Below are positions 1 to 9,500 of a stretch of 64,000 nucleotides of DNA, piece by piece. The position numbers were made by a program, and so were the translations under genes. How positions within the stretch are numbered: the stretch's first letter is position 1; every line of letters starts with the position of its first letter. Source of the DNA: Dyella telluris (GTDB lineage Bacteria > Pseudomonadota > Gammaproteobacteria > Xanthomonadales > Rhodanobacteraceae); contig NZ_CP060412.1 in NCBI RefSeq assembly GCF_014297575.1, positions 3,844,001-3,908,000 on the forward strand, given 5' to 3'. The notes below the pieces were generated by a model. The model saw only the letters and a list, made by a program, of their open reading frames with translations. It searched no databases and was not told the origin of the DNA.

Positions 1-172
1 GAACTGACCGAACGCGGCCATATCGATGGCCCGATGGCGGTCTCACCAAGTCACGAGGAAGGGCGGGCCGCTGCCCGCACAGCGGTTTTCCGCGAGTCCG
101 GCCGCCCCGACGGTGCGCGGCACGATGGTTGCTTCGTGACACGGATCCCAAGCCACGCGCCACGAGCCGCCC
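1..172. other. Left edge, no gene assigned
   Basis: These bases precede the diguanylate cyclase. One forward frame is open from base 1 through this stretch and continues as an overlapping frame inside the cyclase gene. It could hold the tail of an upstream gene, but the encoded residues match no family I recognise. The bases just before 173 carry no strong Shine-Dalgarno sequence. The gene to the left lies outside the window, so nothing more can be said. Confidence 0.3.
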
Positions 173-1117
173 ATGTCAGACGTCGTCGAGAAGCTGGAAG
201 AAGAAAGCATGGTCTACAAGACCCTGCTGGAGTCCACCAAGGCCATTCCCTGGCGCATCCAGTGGGACAGCCTGTCGTTTTCCTATATTGGCCCGCAGAT
301 CGAGGAATTGCTGGGCTGGGCGCCGGACAGCTGGGTCAGCGTGCAGGACTGGGCCGAGCGCATCCACCCGGAAGACCGCGACTGGGCGGTGAACTTCTGC
401 GTGGCCCAGTCCAAGGCCGGCGTCGACCACGAGGCCGACTATCGCGCGCTGTGCAAGGACGGCAGCTACGTGTGGATCCGCGACGTAGTGCATGTGGTGC
501 GCAAGAACGACGGCAGCGTGGATGCACTGGTCGGTTTCATGTTCGACATCAGCGAGCGCAAGCGCACCGAGCAGCGCCTGATGGAACTGCAGCGGGAGCT
601 GGAAACCCTGTCCTTCAAGGACGGCCTCACCGGCATCGCCAACCGTCGCCGTTTCGACACCGTGTTCCAGGAAGAGTGGGATGGTGCCCGGCGCAGCGGA
701 CGCCCTTTGTCCCTGCTCATGCTCGATATCGATTACTTCAAGCAATACAACGACCACTACGGCCACGTGCAGGGTGATTACTGCCTGAAGGTGGTGGCCA
801 AGACGCTGGAGAAGGCCGTGCGCGGCCCGCGTGATTTCCTGGCTCGCTTCGGTGGCGAAGAGTTCGTGCTGGTGCTGCCGGACACGGATGCCGCCACCGC
901 GGCACAGGTGGCGGAGCGTTGCCACGAATTCATTCGCGGCGAGTGGATTCCGCACGAGCGCTCGATGGCCGGCATGGCGTTGAGCATGAGCATTGGCGCG
1001 GGCACCGTGGTGCCGATGCAGAACGACGAGCGCCAGGCCTTCCTTGAACTGGTCGACCGCCGGCTGTACTCGGCCAAGGTGCGCGGCCGCAACACCACGG
1101 TCAGCGGCGAGCAGTGA
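173..1117 (+). CDS. PAS-GGDEF diguanylate cyclase
   Basis: This 314-residue soluble protein should make cyclic di-GMP from two GTP. An N-terminal PAS_3-type sensor (about residues 16-130, with the HPEDR and KDGSYVWI signatures of that fold) is followed by a GGDEF domain (about 140-310). The catalytic signature is intact as GGEEF at 227-231, and the metal-binding Asp (LDID, 183-186) and Asn/Asp (QYND, 191-194) are present. The product-inhibition I-site (RxxD five residues before GGEEF) is degenerate: the four residues there read G-P-R-D, with an Arg one position too early. No membrane segment or signal peptide is visible, so it acts in the cytosol on an unknown PAS-bound signal. It converges on the RND gene at 1212 across a shared terminator. 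Confidence 0.93.
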   Translation: MSDVVEKLEEESMVYKTLLESTKAIPWRIQWDSLSFSYIGPQIEELLGWAPDSWVSVQDWAERIHPEDRDWAVNFCVAQSKAGVDHEADYRALCKDGSYVWIRDVVHVVRKNDGSVDALVGFMFDISERKRTEQRLMELQRELETLSFKDGLTGIANRRRFDTVFQEEWDGARRSGRPLSLLMLDIDYFKQYNDHYGHVQGDYCLKVVAKTLEKAVRGPRDFLARFGGEEFVLVLPDTDAATAAQVAERCHEFIRGEWIPHERSMAGMALSMSIGAGTVVPMQNDERQAFLELVDRRLYSAKVRGRNTTVSGEQ

Positions 1118-1156
1118 GCCGGGCGCTCGCCGTTCCGGCGAGCCATCCGCACAAAG

Positions 1157-1188
1157 AAAAAGCCCCGGTCTCGCGACCGGGGCTTTTT
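1157..1188. terminator. Bidirectional intrinsic terminator
   Basis: A perfect 10-bp stem (AGCCCCGGTC at 1161-1170 with GACCGGGGCT at 1175-1184) closes a TCGC loop. It is flanked by an A-run on the left and a T-run on the right, so it can terminate both the rightward cyclase gene and the leftward RND gene. Confidence 0.9.
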
Positions 1189-1211
1189 GTTCAACGACCG
1201 GTGGACCCGGA

Positions 1212-4200
1212 TTACGCGCCGCGGCGCGGATCCGAATCGAACGGCTGCATCGGGCCCTGCGTGGTGCCGCCACCGCCCTGCGGCGGGGTGCCGCCGTGGC
1301 TGTCTTCGGCAGCGCTGCCATGGGCCTGGCGGATGGTGTTCGATGCCTCATCCAGCTTGTCGCCGAGTAGGCGACGCACCGTCACGTAGAACACCGGGAT
1401 CAGCAGCAGACCCAGGAACGTGGCGAAGAACATGCCGCCGATCACGCCCGTACCGATGGAGTGACGGGAGTTGGCGCCGGCGCCGGTCGAGATGGCCAGC
1501 GGGAACACGCCCAGGATGAACGCCATCGAGGTCATCAGGATCGGGCGCAGTCGCAGGCGGGATGCCGTGACCACCGACTGGAACAACGAGTGCCCAGCCT
1601 GCTGCTGCTCCACTGCGAACTCCACGATCAGAATCGCGTTCTTCGCTGCCAGACCGATCACCGTGATCAGGCCGATCTTGAAGTACATGTCGTTCGGCAG
1701 GCCGCGCAACATCGAGAACACGACCGTACCCAGCAGACCCAGCGGCACCACCAGCAGCACGGCGACCGGAATCGACCAGCTCTCGTACAGTGCGGCAAGG
1801 CAAAGGAACACGATCACGATCGACAGCACCATCAACAGCGTTGCCGAGTTGCCGGCCAGGATTTCCTGGTACGACTGACCCGTCCAGTCCGCGCCGTAGC
1901 CCTTGGGCAGGTCGTTGTCCACGATGCCCTGCAGGGCGCTCATGGCCTGACCGGTGGAGAAGCCCGGCGCTTCGTTACCGACGATTTCCACGGCGGCGTA
2001 GCCGTTGTAGCGGGTAAGGGCAGGGGAGCCCATATCCCAGTTGGTCTTCACCACGCTGGAAACCGGGATCATGTTGTACGGGTTGACCGTGGACGCATAC
2101 GTCGACGTGGACGCACTACCCGAGGACAGGCTGCTGGGCGTGTAGATGTGCTGCAACGCATCCGGGCCCATGCGGTAGGCCTGGTCCGCCTGCAGGTACA
2201 CGCGCTTCACGCGGCCGGCATAGACGAAGTCGTTGACATACACCGGCGCCAGCATCAGCTGGATGGCGGTGTACACATCGCTCACCGACATGCCCATGGC
2301 CTGAGCCTGCACGCGGTCCACCTTCAGGTCCCACTGCGGCGCATCGGGCAGCGAGTTCGGGCGCACGCCGAACAGTGCCTTGTTGCCGGCGGCCTTGCCC
2401 ACCACGGTCGCCATGGCCTGCATCAGCTCGCCATGCGACTGGCCGGCGCGGGCCTGCAGGTACATGTCGATACCGCCGAACTGGCTGAGGCCACGGATGG
2501 TCGGCAGGTTCACCACGAAGATCTGCGCATCGCGGATGCCGTGGAACACGCCGTTGGCCTTCATGATCAGCTCGTCGGCGGTGATGTCGCGCTCCTTCCA
2601 GTCCTTCAACTTGATGAAGGCCATGCCGGTGCTTTCGCTCTGGCCGATGAAGCTGAAGCCGCTGATCTGGTACATGCCGACGACGTCGTCGTTGAGCGGA
2701 CTCTTCTTGAGGCGCTCACGCATCTCGGCCATCACCTCCTGCGTGCGGTGCAGGGTGGCACCCGGCGGCAGGTTGACGATGGCGAGGGCAAAGCCCTGGT
2801 CTTCGTTGGGCACGAAGCTGGTCGGCAGGCGCGTGTACAACAGGCCGGCCAGGCCAGCAACCAGCACGAACACCAGCATCCAGCGGGGCGCATGGCGAGC
2901 TGCGCTGCCGATGTGACCGCTGTAGGTGTGCGTGACCTTGTCGAAGATGTTGTTGAAGCCGCGGTAGATGACGTTCTTTTTGTGCTCGTGCGTCGGCTTC
3001 AGGATGGTGGCGCACAGCGCCGGCGTGAACGACAGTGCAAGGAACGCCGAGAAGCCCATCGACACGGCAATGGTCAGCGCGAACTGCTTGTAGATCACGC
3101 CCGAGGCGCCCGGCTGCAAGGCCGAGGGCACGAACACCGCCGCGAGCACCACGGTAATGGCCACCACTGCACCGGTGATCTGGCCCATCGCCTTGCGCGT
3201 GGCTTCCTTCGGCGACAGACCTTCCTCGGTCATGATGCGCTCGACGTTCTCGATCACCACGATCGCGTCGTCCACCACGATACCGATGGCCAGCACCATG
3301 CCGAACAGGGTCAGCTGGTTGATGGTGAAGCCCAGGGCCACCAGGCCGATGAAGGTACCCAGCAGCGCCACCGGGATCACTAGGGTGGGGATCACCGTGG
3401 CACGGAAGTTCTGCAGGAAGATCAGCATCACCAGGAAGACCAGGATGATGGCCTCCACCAGCGTGTGCACCACTTCCTCGATGGAGATCTTCACGAACGG
3501 GGTGGTGTCGTACGGTGCGAACCAGGTGACGCCTTCGGGGAAGTCCCTCGAAAGCTCGGCCATCTTGGCCTTCACCGCATCGGCTACGTCGAGCGCGTTG
3601 GCGCCCGGCAGCAGCTGCACGCCCAGGCCGCCCACCTGCTGACCATTCCACGTGGCGGCCAGGCCGTAGCTCTGCGGACCGAAGTCGATGCGGGCCACGT
3701 CGCTCAGCTTGACCACGGTGCCGTCGTTGTTGGCGCGCAGGATGATGGCGCCGAACTCCTCAGGCGTGGAGAAACGACCCTCGGCGGACACCGTGGCGGT
3801 AAAGCCCTGGTCCTTCGGGGACGGGTCGGCGCCCAGCGAGCCGGCGGCGAACTGCACGTTCTGCGCCGCCACGGCGGCGACGACCTGGTTGGCGGCAAGG
3901 CCATAGCCCTGCATCTTGTCCGGGTTCAGCCAGATGCGCACGCCGTACTCGGCGCCGATCAGGCGGGTGGCGCCCACGCCGGGGATACGGCCAACCTGAT
4001 CGGCGACCTGCGAGGCGATGATGTCGGCCAGGCGATTGCCATCGATGTCCGGGTTGCTGGACACCAGTGACACGAACATCAGGAAGTCAGGGTTGCTCTT
4101 GGCCACCACCACGCCCTGCTGGGTCACGGCGGTAGGCAGGCGCGGCTGGGCCAGCTGCACCTTGTTCTGCACCTGCACCTGGGCGATGTCCGGGTCGGTA

Positions 4201-4490
4201 CCCGTTTCGAAGCTCAGTGTGATCGTGGTGGTGCCGTTGGAGTTCGACGACGAGCTGAAGTACAGCAGGTGGTCGATACCCGTCAGCTGCTGCTCGATCA
4301 CCTGGGTGACGTTCTTCTCCATCGTGTCGGCGTTGGCGCCGGGATAGGTCGCCGACACCACCACCTGCGGAGGCGCGATGTTCGGGTACGACTCGATACC
4401 CATGTTCAACACGGAGATGGCGCCCACCAGAGTGATCAGGATGGCTACCACCCACGCGAAGATGGGGCGGTCAATAAAGAAACTCGGCAT
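1212..4490 (-). CDS. RND multidrug efflux inner-membrane transporter, AcrB/MexB type (HAE1)
   Basis: At 1092 residues this is a full-length RND pump, slightly longer than AcrB because of an extended C-terminal tail. It exports drugs and other amphiphiles by proton antiport as the trimeric core of a tripartite complex. The N-terminus (MPSFFIDRPIFAWVVAI) is the AcrB type. The TM4 proton-relay pair appears in GIVVDDAIVVIENV near residues 400-412, and the TM10 Lys in GLAAKNAILIVEFA. The two periplasmic porter regions and twelve-helix plan are complete. It lies 14 bp after the stop of the fusion-protein gene and forms a two-gene operon with it. No outer-membrane channel gene is adjacent, so it must borrow one, possibly the OprM-like protein at 15.8 kb. 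Confidence 0.95.
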   Translation of the reverse strand: MPSFFIDRPIFAWVVAILITLVGAISVLNMGIESYPNIAPPQVVVSATYPGANADTMEKNVTQVIEQQLTGIDHLLYFSSSSNSNGTTTITLSFETGTDPDIAQVQVQNKVQLAQPRLPTAVTQQGVVVAKSNPDFLMFVSLVSSNPDIDGNRLADIIASQVADQVGRIPGVGATRLIGAEYGVRIWLNPDKMQGYGLAANQVVAAVAAQNVQFAAGSLGADPSPKDQGFTATVSAEGRFSTPEEFGAIILRANNDGTVVKLSDVARIDFGPQSYGLAATWNGQQVGGLGVQLLPGANALDVADAVKAKMAELSRDFPEGVTWFAPYDTTPFVKISIEEVVHTLVEAIILVFLVMLIFLQNFRATVIPTLVIPVALLGTFIGLVALGFTINQLTLFGMVLAIGIVVDDAIVVIENVERIMTEEGLSPKEATRKAMGQITGAVVAITVVLAAVFVPSALQPGASGVIYKQFALTIAVSMGFSAFLALSFTPALCATILKPTHEHKKNVIYRGFNNIFDKVTHTYSGHIGSAARHAPRWMLVFVLVAGLAGLLYTRLPTSFVPNEDQGFALAIVNLPPGATLHRTQEVMAEMRERLKKSPLNDDVVGMYQISGFSFIGQSESTGMAFIKLKDWKERDITADELIMKANGVFHGIRDAQIFVVNLPTIRGLSQFGGIDMYLQARAGQSHGELMQAMATVVGKAAGNKALFGVRPNSLPDAPQWDLKVDRVQAQAMGMSVSDVYTAIQLMLAPVYVNDFVYAGRVKRVYLQADQAYRMGPDALQHIYTPSSLSSGSASTSTYASTVNPYNMIPVSSVVKTNWDMGSPALTRYNGYAAVEIVGNEAPGFSTGQAMSALQGIVDNDLPKGYGADWTGQSYQEILAGNSATLLMVLSIVIVFLCLAALYESWSIPVAVLLVVPLGLLGTVVFSMLRGLPNDMYFKIGLITVIGLAAKNAILIVEFAVEQQQAGHSLFQSVVTASRLRLRPILMTSMAFILGVFPLAISTGAGANSRHSIGTGVIGGMFFATFLGLLLIPVFYVTVRRLLGDKLDEASNTIRQAHGSAAEDSHGGTPPQGGGGTTQGPMQPFDSDPRRGA

Positions 4491-4504
4491 CTCAGTAGGC
4501 TCCC

Positions 4505-5704
4505 TTACTGCTTACCGGCCGGAGCCGGTTGCCCCTGCGCGCCGTTCTTCGGGCCCGGCTGCCACGGCGTGGCCTTGGCCGGCTTGCCGGGCTGCACCGT
4601 CTGCAGGCCGGACACGATCACCTGGTCGCCTGAGCTCAGGCCACTGGTGACGATCCAATTGCCGCCGCCCAGGTTCTCCGCGGCGACGTTCTTGCGTGCG
4701 ACGTTGCCGTCGGCGCCGACCACCAGCGAATAGGCGCCTGTCACATCGCGCAGCACGCCTTCCTGCGGGATCAGGAACACGTTGTGCTGCTCGCCGAGGT
4801 TGGCCGTGAGGGTGACGTAGGTGCCCGGCAGCAGGCGGCGCTGCGGGTTGGCCAGCTGGGCGCGCAGGTTCACCGCACCGGTGGTGGGGTCCACCGTGGC
4901 GCCGGAGAAGTCCAGCACGCCGTTCTGGTCGTACTTGCTGCCATCGGGCAGGGTGACCTTGATCGAGGTCTTGCCCTGGTCCGACAGCGATACGTTGCCG
5001 GCGGACTGTGCGGCGCGCAGGCGATCCAGGTCGGCGGAGCTGACGGTGAAGTTCACGTACAGCGGATCGAGCTGGTCCACCGTGGTCAGCAGGGTCGAGC
5101 TGGAGCCGGTATCGGCGGCGCCGGCGCCGACGATGGCGCCTTCGGTGACCTGCTGCTGGCCGGCGCGGCCATCGATGGGCGAGGTCACGCGGGTGTAGCC
5201 GAGGTTGATCTTGGCGCTTTCCACCGCTGCCTGCAGCTGCTTCACGGATGCGGCGCTGCTGCGCTCGTTGGCCTCGGCAGCATCCAGGTCGGACTGCGAG
5301 ATGTAGTTCTGCGGGCGCAGCTTGCGATAGCGGTCAGCCACGTTGTGGTAGTTCACATAGGTCGCCTGGCCGGCGGCCAGGTTGGCCTGGGCCGAGCTCA
5401 GCGCGGCCTGGTACACGGCCGGGTCGATCTCGAACAGGACCTGGCCCTGCTTCACGTCGGTGCCTTCCTGATAGACGCGCTTGAGCAGCACGCCCGCGAC
5501 GCGCGCACGCACGTCGGCGCTGCGATAGGCGGACACGCGGCCCACCAGGTCCTTGGTCAGCGGCGTGCTCTGCGACTGGGCCTTCACCACACCAACTTCC
5601 GGCGGAGGCATCTGCGCGGGGCCTTGTTCCTTGCCTTTACCACAGGCGGCCAGGGAGAGCAGGCCAAGGCACAGCAGGGGTGTGCGCAATGACGTGGACT
5701 TCAT
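4505..5704 (-). CDS. RND periplasmic adaptor lipoprotein, AcrA/MexA type
   Basis: This 399-residue membrane-fusion protein bridges the RND pump at 1212 to an outer-membrane channel. I start it at 5704 because that ATG follows a GGAG ribosome site and opens a lipoprotein signal ending LLSLAAC, which puts the acylated Cys at residue 21. The PPPEVGVV stretch starts the mature adaptor. The two lipoyl half-motifs, a coiled-coil hairpin rich in Ala/Gln and the beta-barrel domain (PDGSKYDQNG, LPGTYVTL) follow in the usual order. A longer open frame reaches 5797 but lacks a sensible N-terminus. The gene is the first of the operon, downstream of the operator-like palindromes at 5887-5913. Confidence 0.94.
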   Translation of the reverse strand: MKSTSLRTPLLCLGLLSLAACGKGKEQGPAQMPPPEVGVVKAQSQSTPLTKDLVGRVSAYRSADVRARVAGVLLKRVYQEGTDVKQGQVLFEIDPAVYQAALSSAQANLAAGQATYVNYHNVADRYRKLRPQNYISQSDLDAAEANERSSAASVKQLQAAVESAKINLGYTRVTSPIDGRAGQQQVTEGAIVGAGAADTGSSSTLLTTVDQLDPLYVNFTVSSADLDRLRAAQSAGNVSLSDQGKTSIKVTLPDGSKYDQNGVLDFSGATVDPTTGAVNLRAQLANPQRRLLPGTYVTLTANLGEQHNVFLIPQEGVLRDVTGAYSLVVGADGNVARKNVAAENLGGGNWIVTSGLSSGDQVIVSGLQTVQPGKPAKATPWQPGPKNGAQGQPAPAGKQ

Positions 5705-5886
5705 GTGGGCTCCAATCTCTATTTTTAATGTGGTCGGGGGATGCAGCACGCCGACGCCTCTCCGGGCGGCGGCAAATGGGGCTTGCGACGAACACACAGC
5801 GGCCCCGCAAGTCCTGGGGCGCCGTGCAGGCAGACTCAGGATGGCGGGGCCCGGAAGCCGTGGCTCGTTCAGGCAATCGAGCTAAG

Positions 5887-5913
5887 ACTATACCGTACAG
5901 TTTACAATTTGTA
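5887..5913 (-). promoter_or_regulatory. Operator-like palindromes and probable promoter of the AcrAB-type operon
   Basis: Two adjacent palindromes lie about 180 bp before the adaptor gene. ACTATACCGTACAGT (5887-5901) is an inverted repeat with six of seven arm positions matching, and TACAATTTGTA (5903-5913) has perfect 5-bp arms. On the minus strand the first contains TATAGT, a good -10 hexamer, although no convincing -35 is seen. TetR-family repressors of AcrAB/Mex/Ttg pumps commonly bind sites of this kind over the promoter. That function is inferred, and no TetR gene lies beside it. Confidence 0.45.
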
Positions 5914-6554
5914 GAGCCACCCCCGGTGCGCCGTGGGGCCTTGCAAGGGCCGAGGGGACACGAGTCGCGGGCTTGGTGAGAACAGGTTCCTGTACCCCGT
6001 AGCGGGTCATAGGGCACTAATGTTGGCTGAATTCCGTGAAGGAAGGGTGTCGGCGTCCGGAAACGGCATGGGCCCCGCGCCCATGGTGCCAGCCGGTCGT
6101 GACCAAACGCCTGTGCCGATGGTCCGGTTGTATCCGGCGGCCAGCTGTTGGCAACGACAACAGGGGTACCCGGAAGGGGACGGGCAGGATTTCGCGGCCT
6201 CGGGAATCGATGTTGTCTGCACCGTTTTTCATCTGTTGCGATGCAACGTTTTGCGGACGGAACGCCCGCGACATACGCACGGGTACTGCATCGCCCGCTC
6301 CGCAGCGGGTGCGCCGCGCAATGTCGGCAACACACGAGCGCGACAAGTTTTTCAAACGGTGCGCGCGCATCCCGGTTGCCGCAGGTTGTCACGGCAGCAT
6401 GGCGGAAACACCCCCGCTCATCTTTGCTGCACAGGCGTCATGGCCTGCCGCTAGCTGAAGTGCAGCGTTTGCAGAGGTGGATTAGGCATGACGCGAGGCG
6501 TATCCTTTTGAGGCTTTTTTAGCCTCATTCCGTCTCCCCAACACAGTAGATGCC
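5914..6554. other. 640-bp gene-free spacer between the AcrAB-type operon and glutamate dehydrogenase
   Basis: No frame in this stretch looks coding: the open frames are short and overlap, with no family signature or ribosome site. It must hold the promoter of the glutamate dehydrogenase gene. Visible elements are a GTTGC-GAT-GCAAC palindrome at 6235-6247 and a GAGGCT/AGCCTC hairpin with a five-T loop at 6510-6526, just ahead of the start codon. Confidence 0.5.
6510..6526. promoter_or_regulatory. Small hairpin in the glutamate dehydrogenase leader
   Basis: GAGGCT (6510-6515) pairs with AGCCTC (6521-6526) around a TTTTT loop. It lies 28 bases before the ATG and would be in the 5' leader. No T-run follows it on the plus strand, so it is more likely a leader structure than a terminator. 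Its role is unknown. Confidence 0.3.
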
Positions 6555-9500
6555 ATGAACGCGATTCGTGCGGCTAGCAACAGCTCTCTCCCCACAGCTG
6601 TTCTTGAAGAATTGAAGCAAAGCGGACTCACCCAGCGCCTTGATGAGGCGCAATTTTTTATCAGCGCTTTCTTCTCGCGCATCTCCGACGGCGATCTTGA
6701 ACTGCACACCGCCCGCGAATGGGCCGTGCTGATCGCCGACCTCCTCCATTTCATGCAGCAGCGCCAGCCGGGCCGTGCCTCGGTGCGCGTGGTCAGCCCG
6801 GCCACGGGCCACGCTGGCCGCAGCTATATCGAAGTCGTCACCGACGACATGCCCTTCCTGGTCGACACCGTCACCATGGTGGCCGCCGAGCACCTGCAGA
6901 TCCATGCGGTGATCCACCCGGTGGTGGAGGTTTCCCGTGATGCCTCCGGCAAGCTGCTGAAGATCGGCGCCGCCGACGGCCAGCCGGAATCGGTCATGCA
7001 CTTCGAAGTCGATCGCGTGGCGAACGACGAAGAGGCTGCCAAGCTCGCCTCCCGCCTTGAAGGCGCGCTGGAAGACGTGCGCGTGGTCGTGGCCGACTGG
7101 CCGAAGATGCGCGACCAGGCGCTGGCCATCGCCGATGACCTGCCGTCGCGCCAGCTGCCGCTGGATGCCGCGTCGGTGAAGGAAGCCGCGGAATTCCTGC
7201 GCTGGCTGGCCGACGACAACTTCACCTTCCTCGGTTACCGCGAATACGAAGTGACCGAGTCCGATGGCGAGGAAGTGCTGCGTGCGAACGAAGGTTCGGG
7301 CGCGGGCATCCTGCACAAGAGCGAGCGCTCGCTGGCGCCGCGTTCGCTGCGCTCGCTGGTCGCCAGCGACCTGCCGCAGTCCGGCTCCACCGATGCCATC
7401 ATCCTCACCAAGACCAATGCGCGCTCGCATGCGCACCGCCCGGGCTACATGGATTACGTGGGCGTGCTCAAGTTTGACGCCAAGGGCAAGCCGGTGGCCG
7501 AGCAGCGCTTCCTGGGCCTGTTCTCTTCCAATGCCTATATGGCCCGTCCGCAGGACGTGCCGCTGGTGCGCCAGAAGTTCGAGTACGCCATGGAGCGCTC
7601 GGGCCTGAAGCGCGATTCGCATTCGGGCAAGGCACTGCGCCACATCCTGGAAACCCTGCCGCGCGACGAGCTGTTCCAGAGCAGCGACGAAGAGCTGTTC
7701 AACACGGCGATGGGTACGCTGGAACTGCGTCAGCGCGCCCGCACGCGGATCTTCGTGCGTCGCGACCGCTATGGCCGTTTCGTCACCTGCATCGTCTACG
7801 TGCCGCGCGAACGCTTCAACACCACGGTGCGCGAGCGCATCGAATCCATGTTGAAGGACTCCATGCGCGGCGAGAGCCTGGATTCGTCCGTGCTGATGGG
7901 CGAAGCCGCGCTGGTGCGCCTGCATGTGGTGGTGCGCCCGAAGATCGGCGACCAGGTGCAGTACGACACGGCCGAGCTGGAGAAGGGCGTGGCCGCCATC
8001 GTGCGCAACTGGCACGACGACGTGCGCGACGAGCTGGTACGCAACCTGGGCGACCATGACGGCGTGGTGCTGGCCAACCGTTACGCCAAGGCCATGCCGG
8101 CCGGCTACATGGAAGACGTCACCCCGGCGGTGGCCGCGACAGACGTGCACCAGCTATCCCTGCTGAAGGGTGACGACGCGGTGCGCATGTCGTTCTATCA
8201 CCCGGCCTCGCGTCCGGAAGAACTGCGCTTCAAGATTTACCGCAGCGGCGGCGACATTGCCCTGTCCGAAGTGCTGCCGCAGCTGGAGAATCTCGGCCTG
8301 CGCGTGCTCACCGAGCACCTGTACGACATCAATGTCGGCGGCACCCAGCTCTACATCCAGGAATTCGAAGTGCAGACCGCCGGCAGCCTCGCTTTCAGCG
8401 TGGAGCAGGTGGGCACGCTGTTCGAGGATGCCTTCGAGCAGATCTGGCGTGGCCACGCCGAAAACGACGGCTTCAACCGCCTCGTGCTCGGCGCCAAGCT
8501 CAACTGGCGCCAGATCGCCATGCTTCGCGGCTACTGCAAGTACCTGCTGCAGAGCGGCGTGGCCTTCTCGCAGGCCTACATGGAAGACGCCTTCAACCGC
8601 TACCCGGCCATCGCCGGCCTGCTGGTGGAGATGTTCCTGGCCAAGTTCGATCCGCGCCGCGAAACGCTGTCGGCCGACGAACTCAAGCGTGCCGGCGACC
8701 TGCTGCGCGACGAAATGCAGGTGCTGATCCCCGAGTCGCTGCGCCATGCGCATCCGGCCCTCATCGACGGCCTGGTCGGTGCGCTGTCCAAGCCGCGCGC
8801 CGAGCAGATCACGATCATCGAGGAGGCCATCGGCACGTTGCTGGAGACTGTCTCCAGCCTCGACGACGACCGCATCCTGCGCAGCTTCATCGCGCTGATC
8901 CGTGGCACGCTGCGTACCAGCTTCTTCCAGCAGTGGAACGACCAGTACCGCAGCTACATCAGCTTCAAGTTCGACTCGCACCAGGTGCCCGACCTGCCCA
9001 AGCCCGTGCCGTACCGCGAAATCTTCGTGTGTGCGCCGCGCGTGGAAGGCATCCACCTGCGCTTCGGCCCGGTGGCCCGTGGTGGCCTGCGCTGGTCTGA
9101 TCGCCGCGAAGATTTCCGCACCGAAGTGCTGGGCCTGGTGAAGGCGCAGATGGTGAAGAACACCGTGATCGTGCCGGTGGGCTCGAAGGGCGGTTTCTAC
9201 GTGAAGCGTCCGCCCATCAACGGCGACCGCGATGCGCAGCTGGCCGAGGGCATTGCCTGCTACCGCATGTTCATCAGCGGCCTGCTGGACATCACCGACA
9301 ACCTGATCGAAGGCAAGGTGGTGCCGCCGCACGACGTCGTGCGCCATGACAACGACGACCCGTACCTGGTGGTTGCCGCCGACAAGGGCACCGCGACGTT
9401 CTCCGACATCGCCAACGCCATTTCGGTCGAGCACGGCTTCTGGCTGGGCGACGCGTTCGCGTCGGGCGGCTCGAACGGCTACGACCACAAGGGCATGGGC

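Noticed and set aside
1..21. A possible divergent start codon (CAT at 19-21) on the minus strand
   Set aside because: Only seven codons are visible and no ribosome site precedes them.
1461..3383. Long plus-strand frame opposite the AcrB-like gene
   Set aside because: The same antisense effect; the protein would be His/Gln/Arg-rich and lacks a ribosome site.
5933..6454. Open frames in the spacer upstream of glutamate dehydrogenase, considered as a missing TetR gene
   Set aside because: No helix-turn-helix pattern, no ribosome site, and the frames overlap one another.
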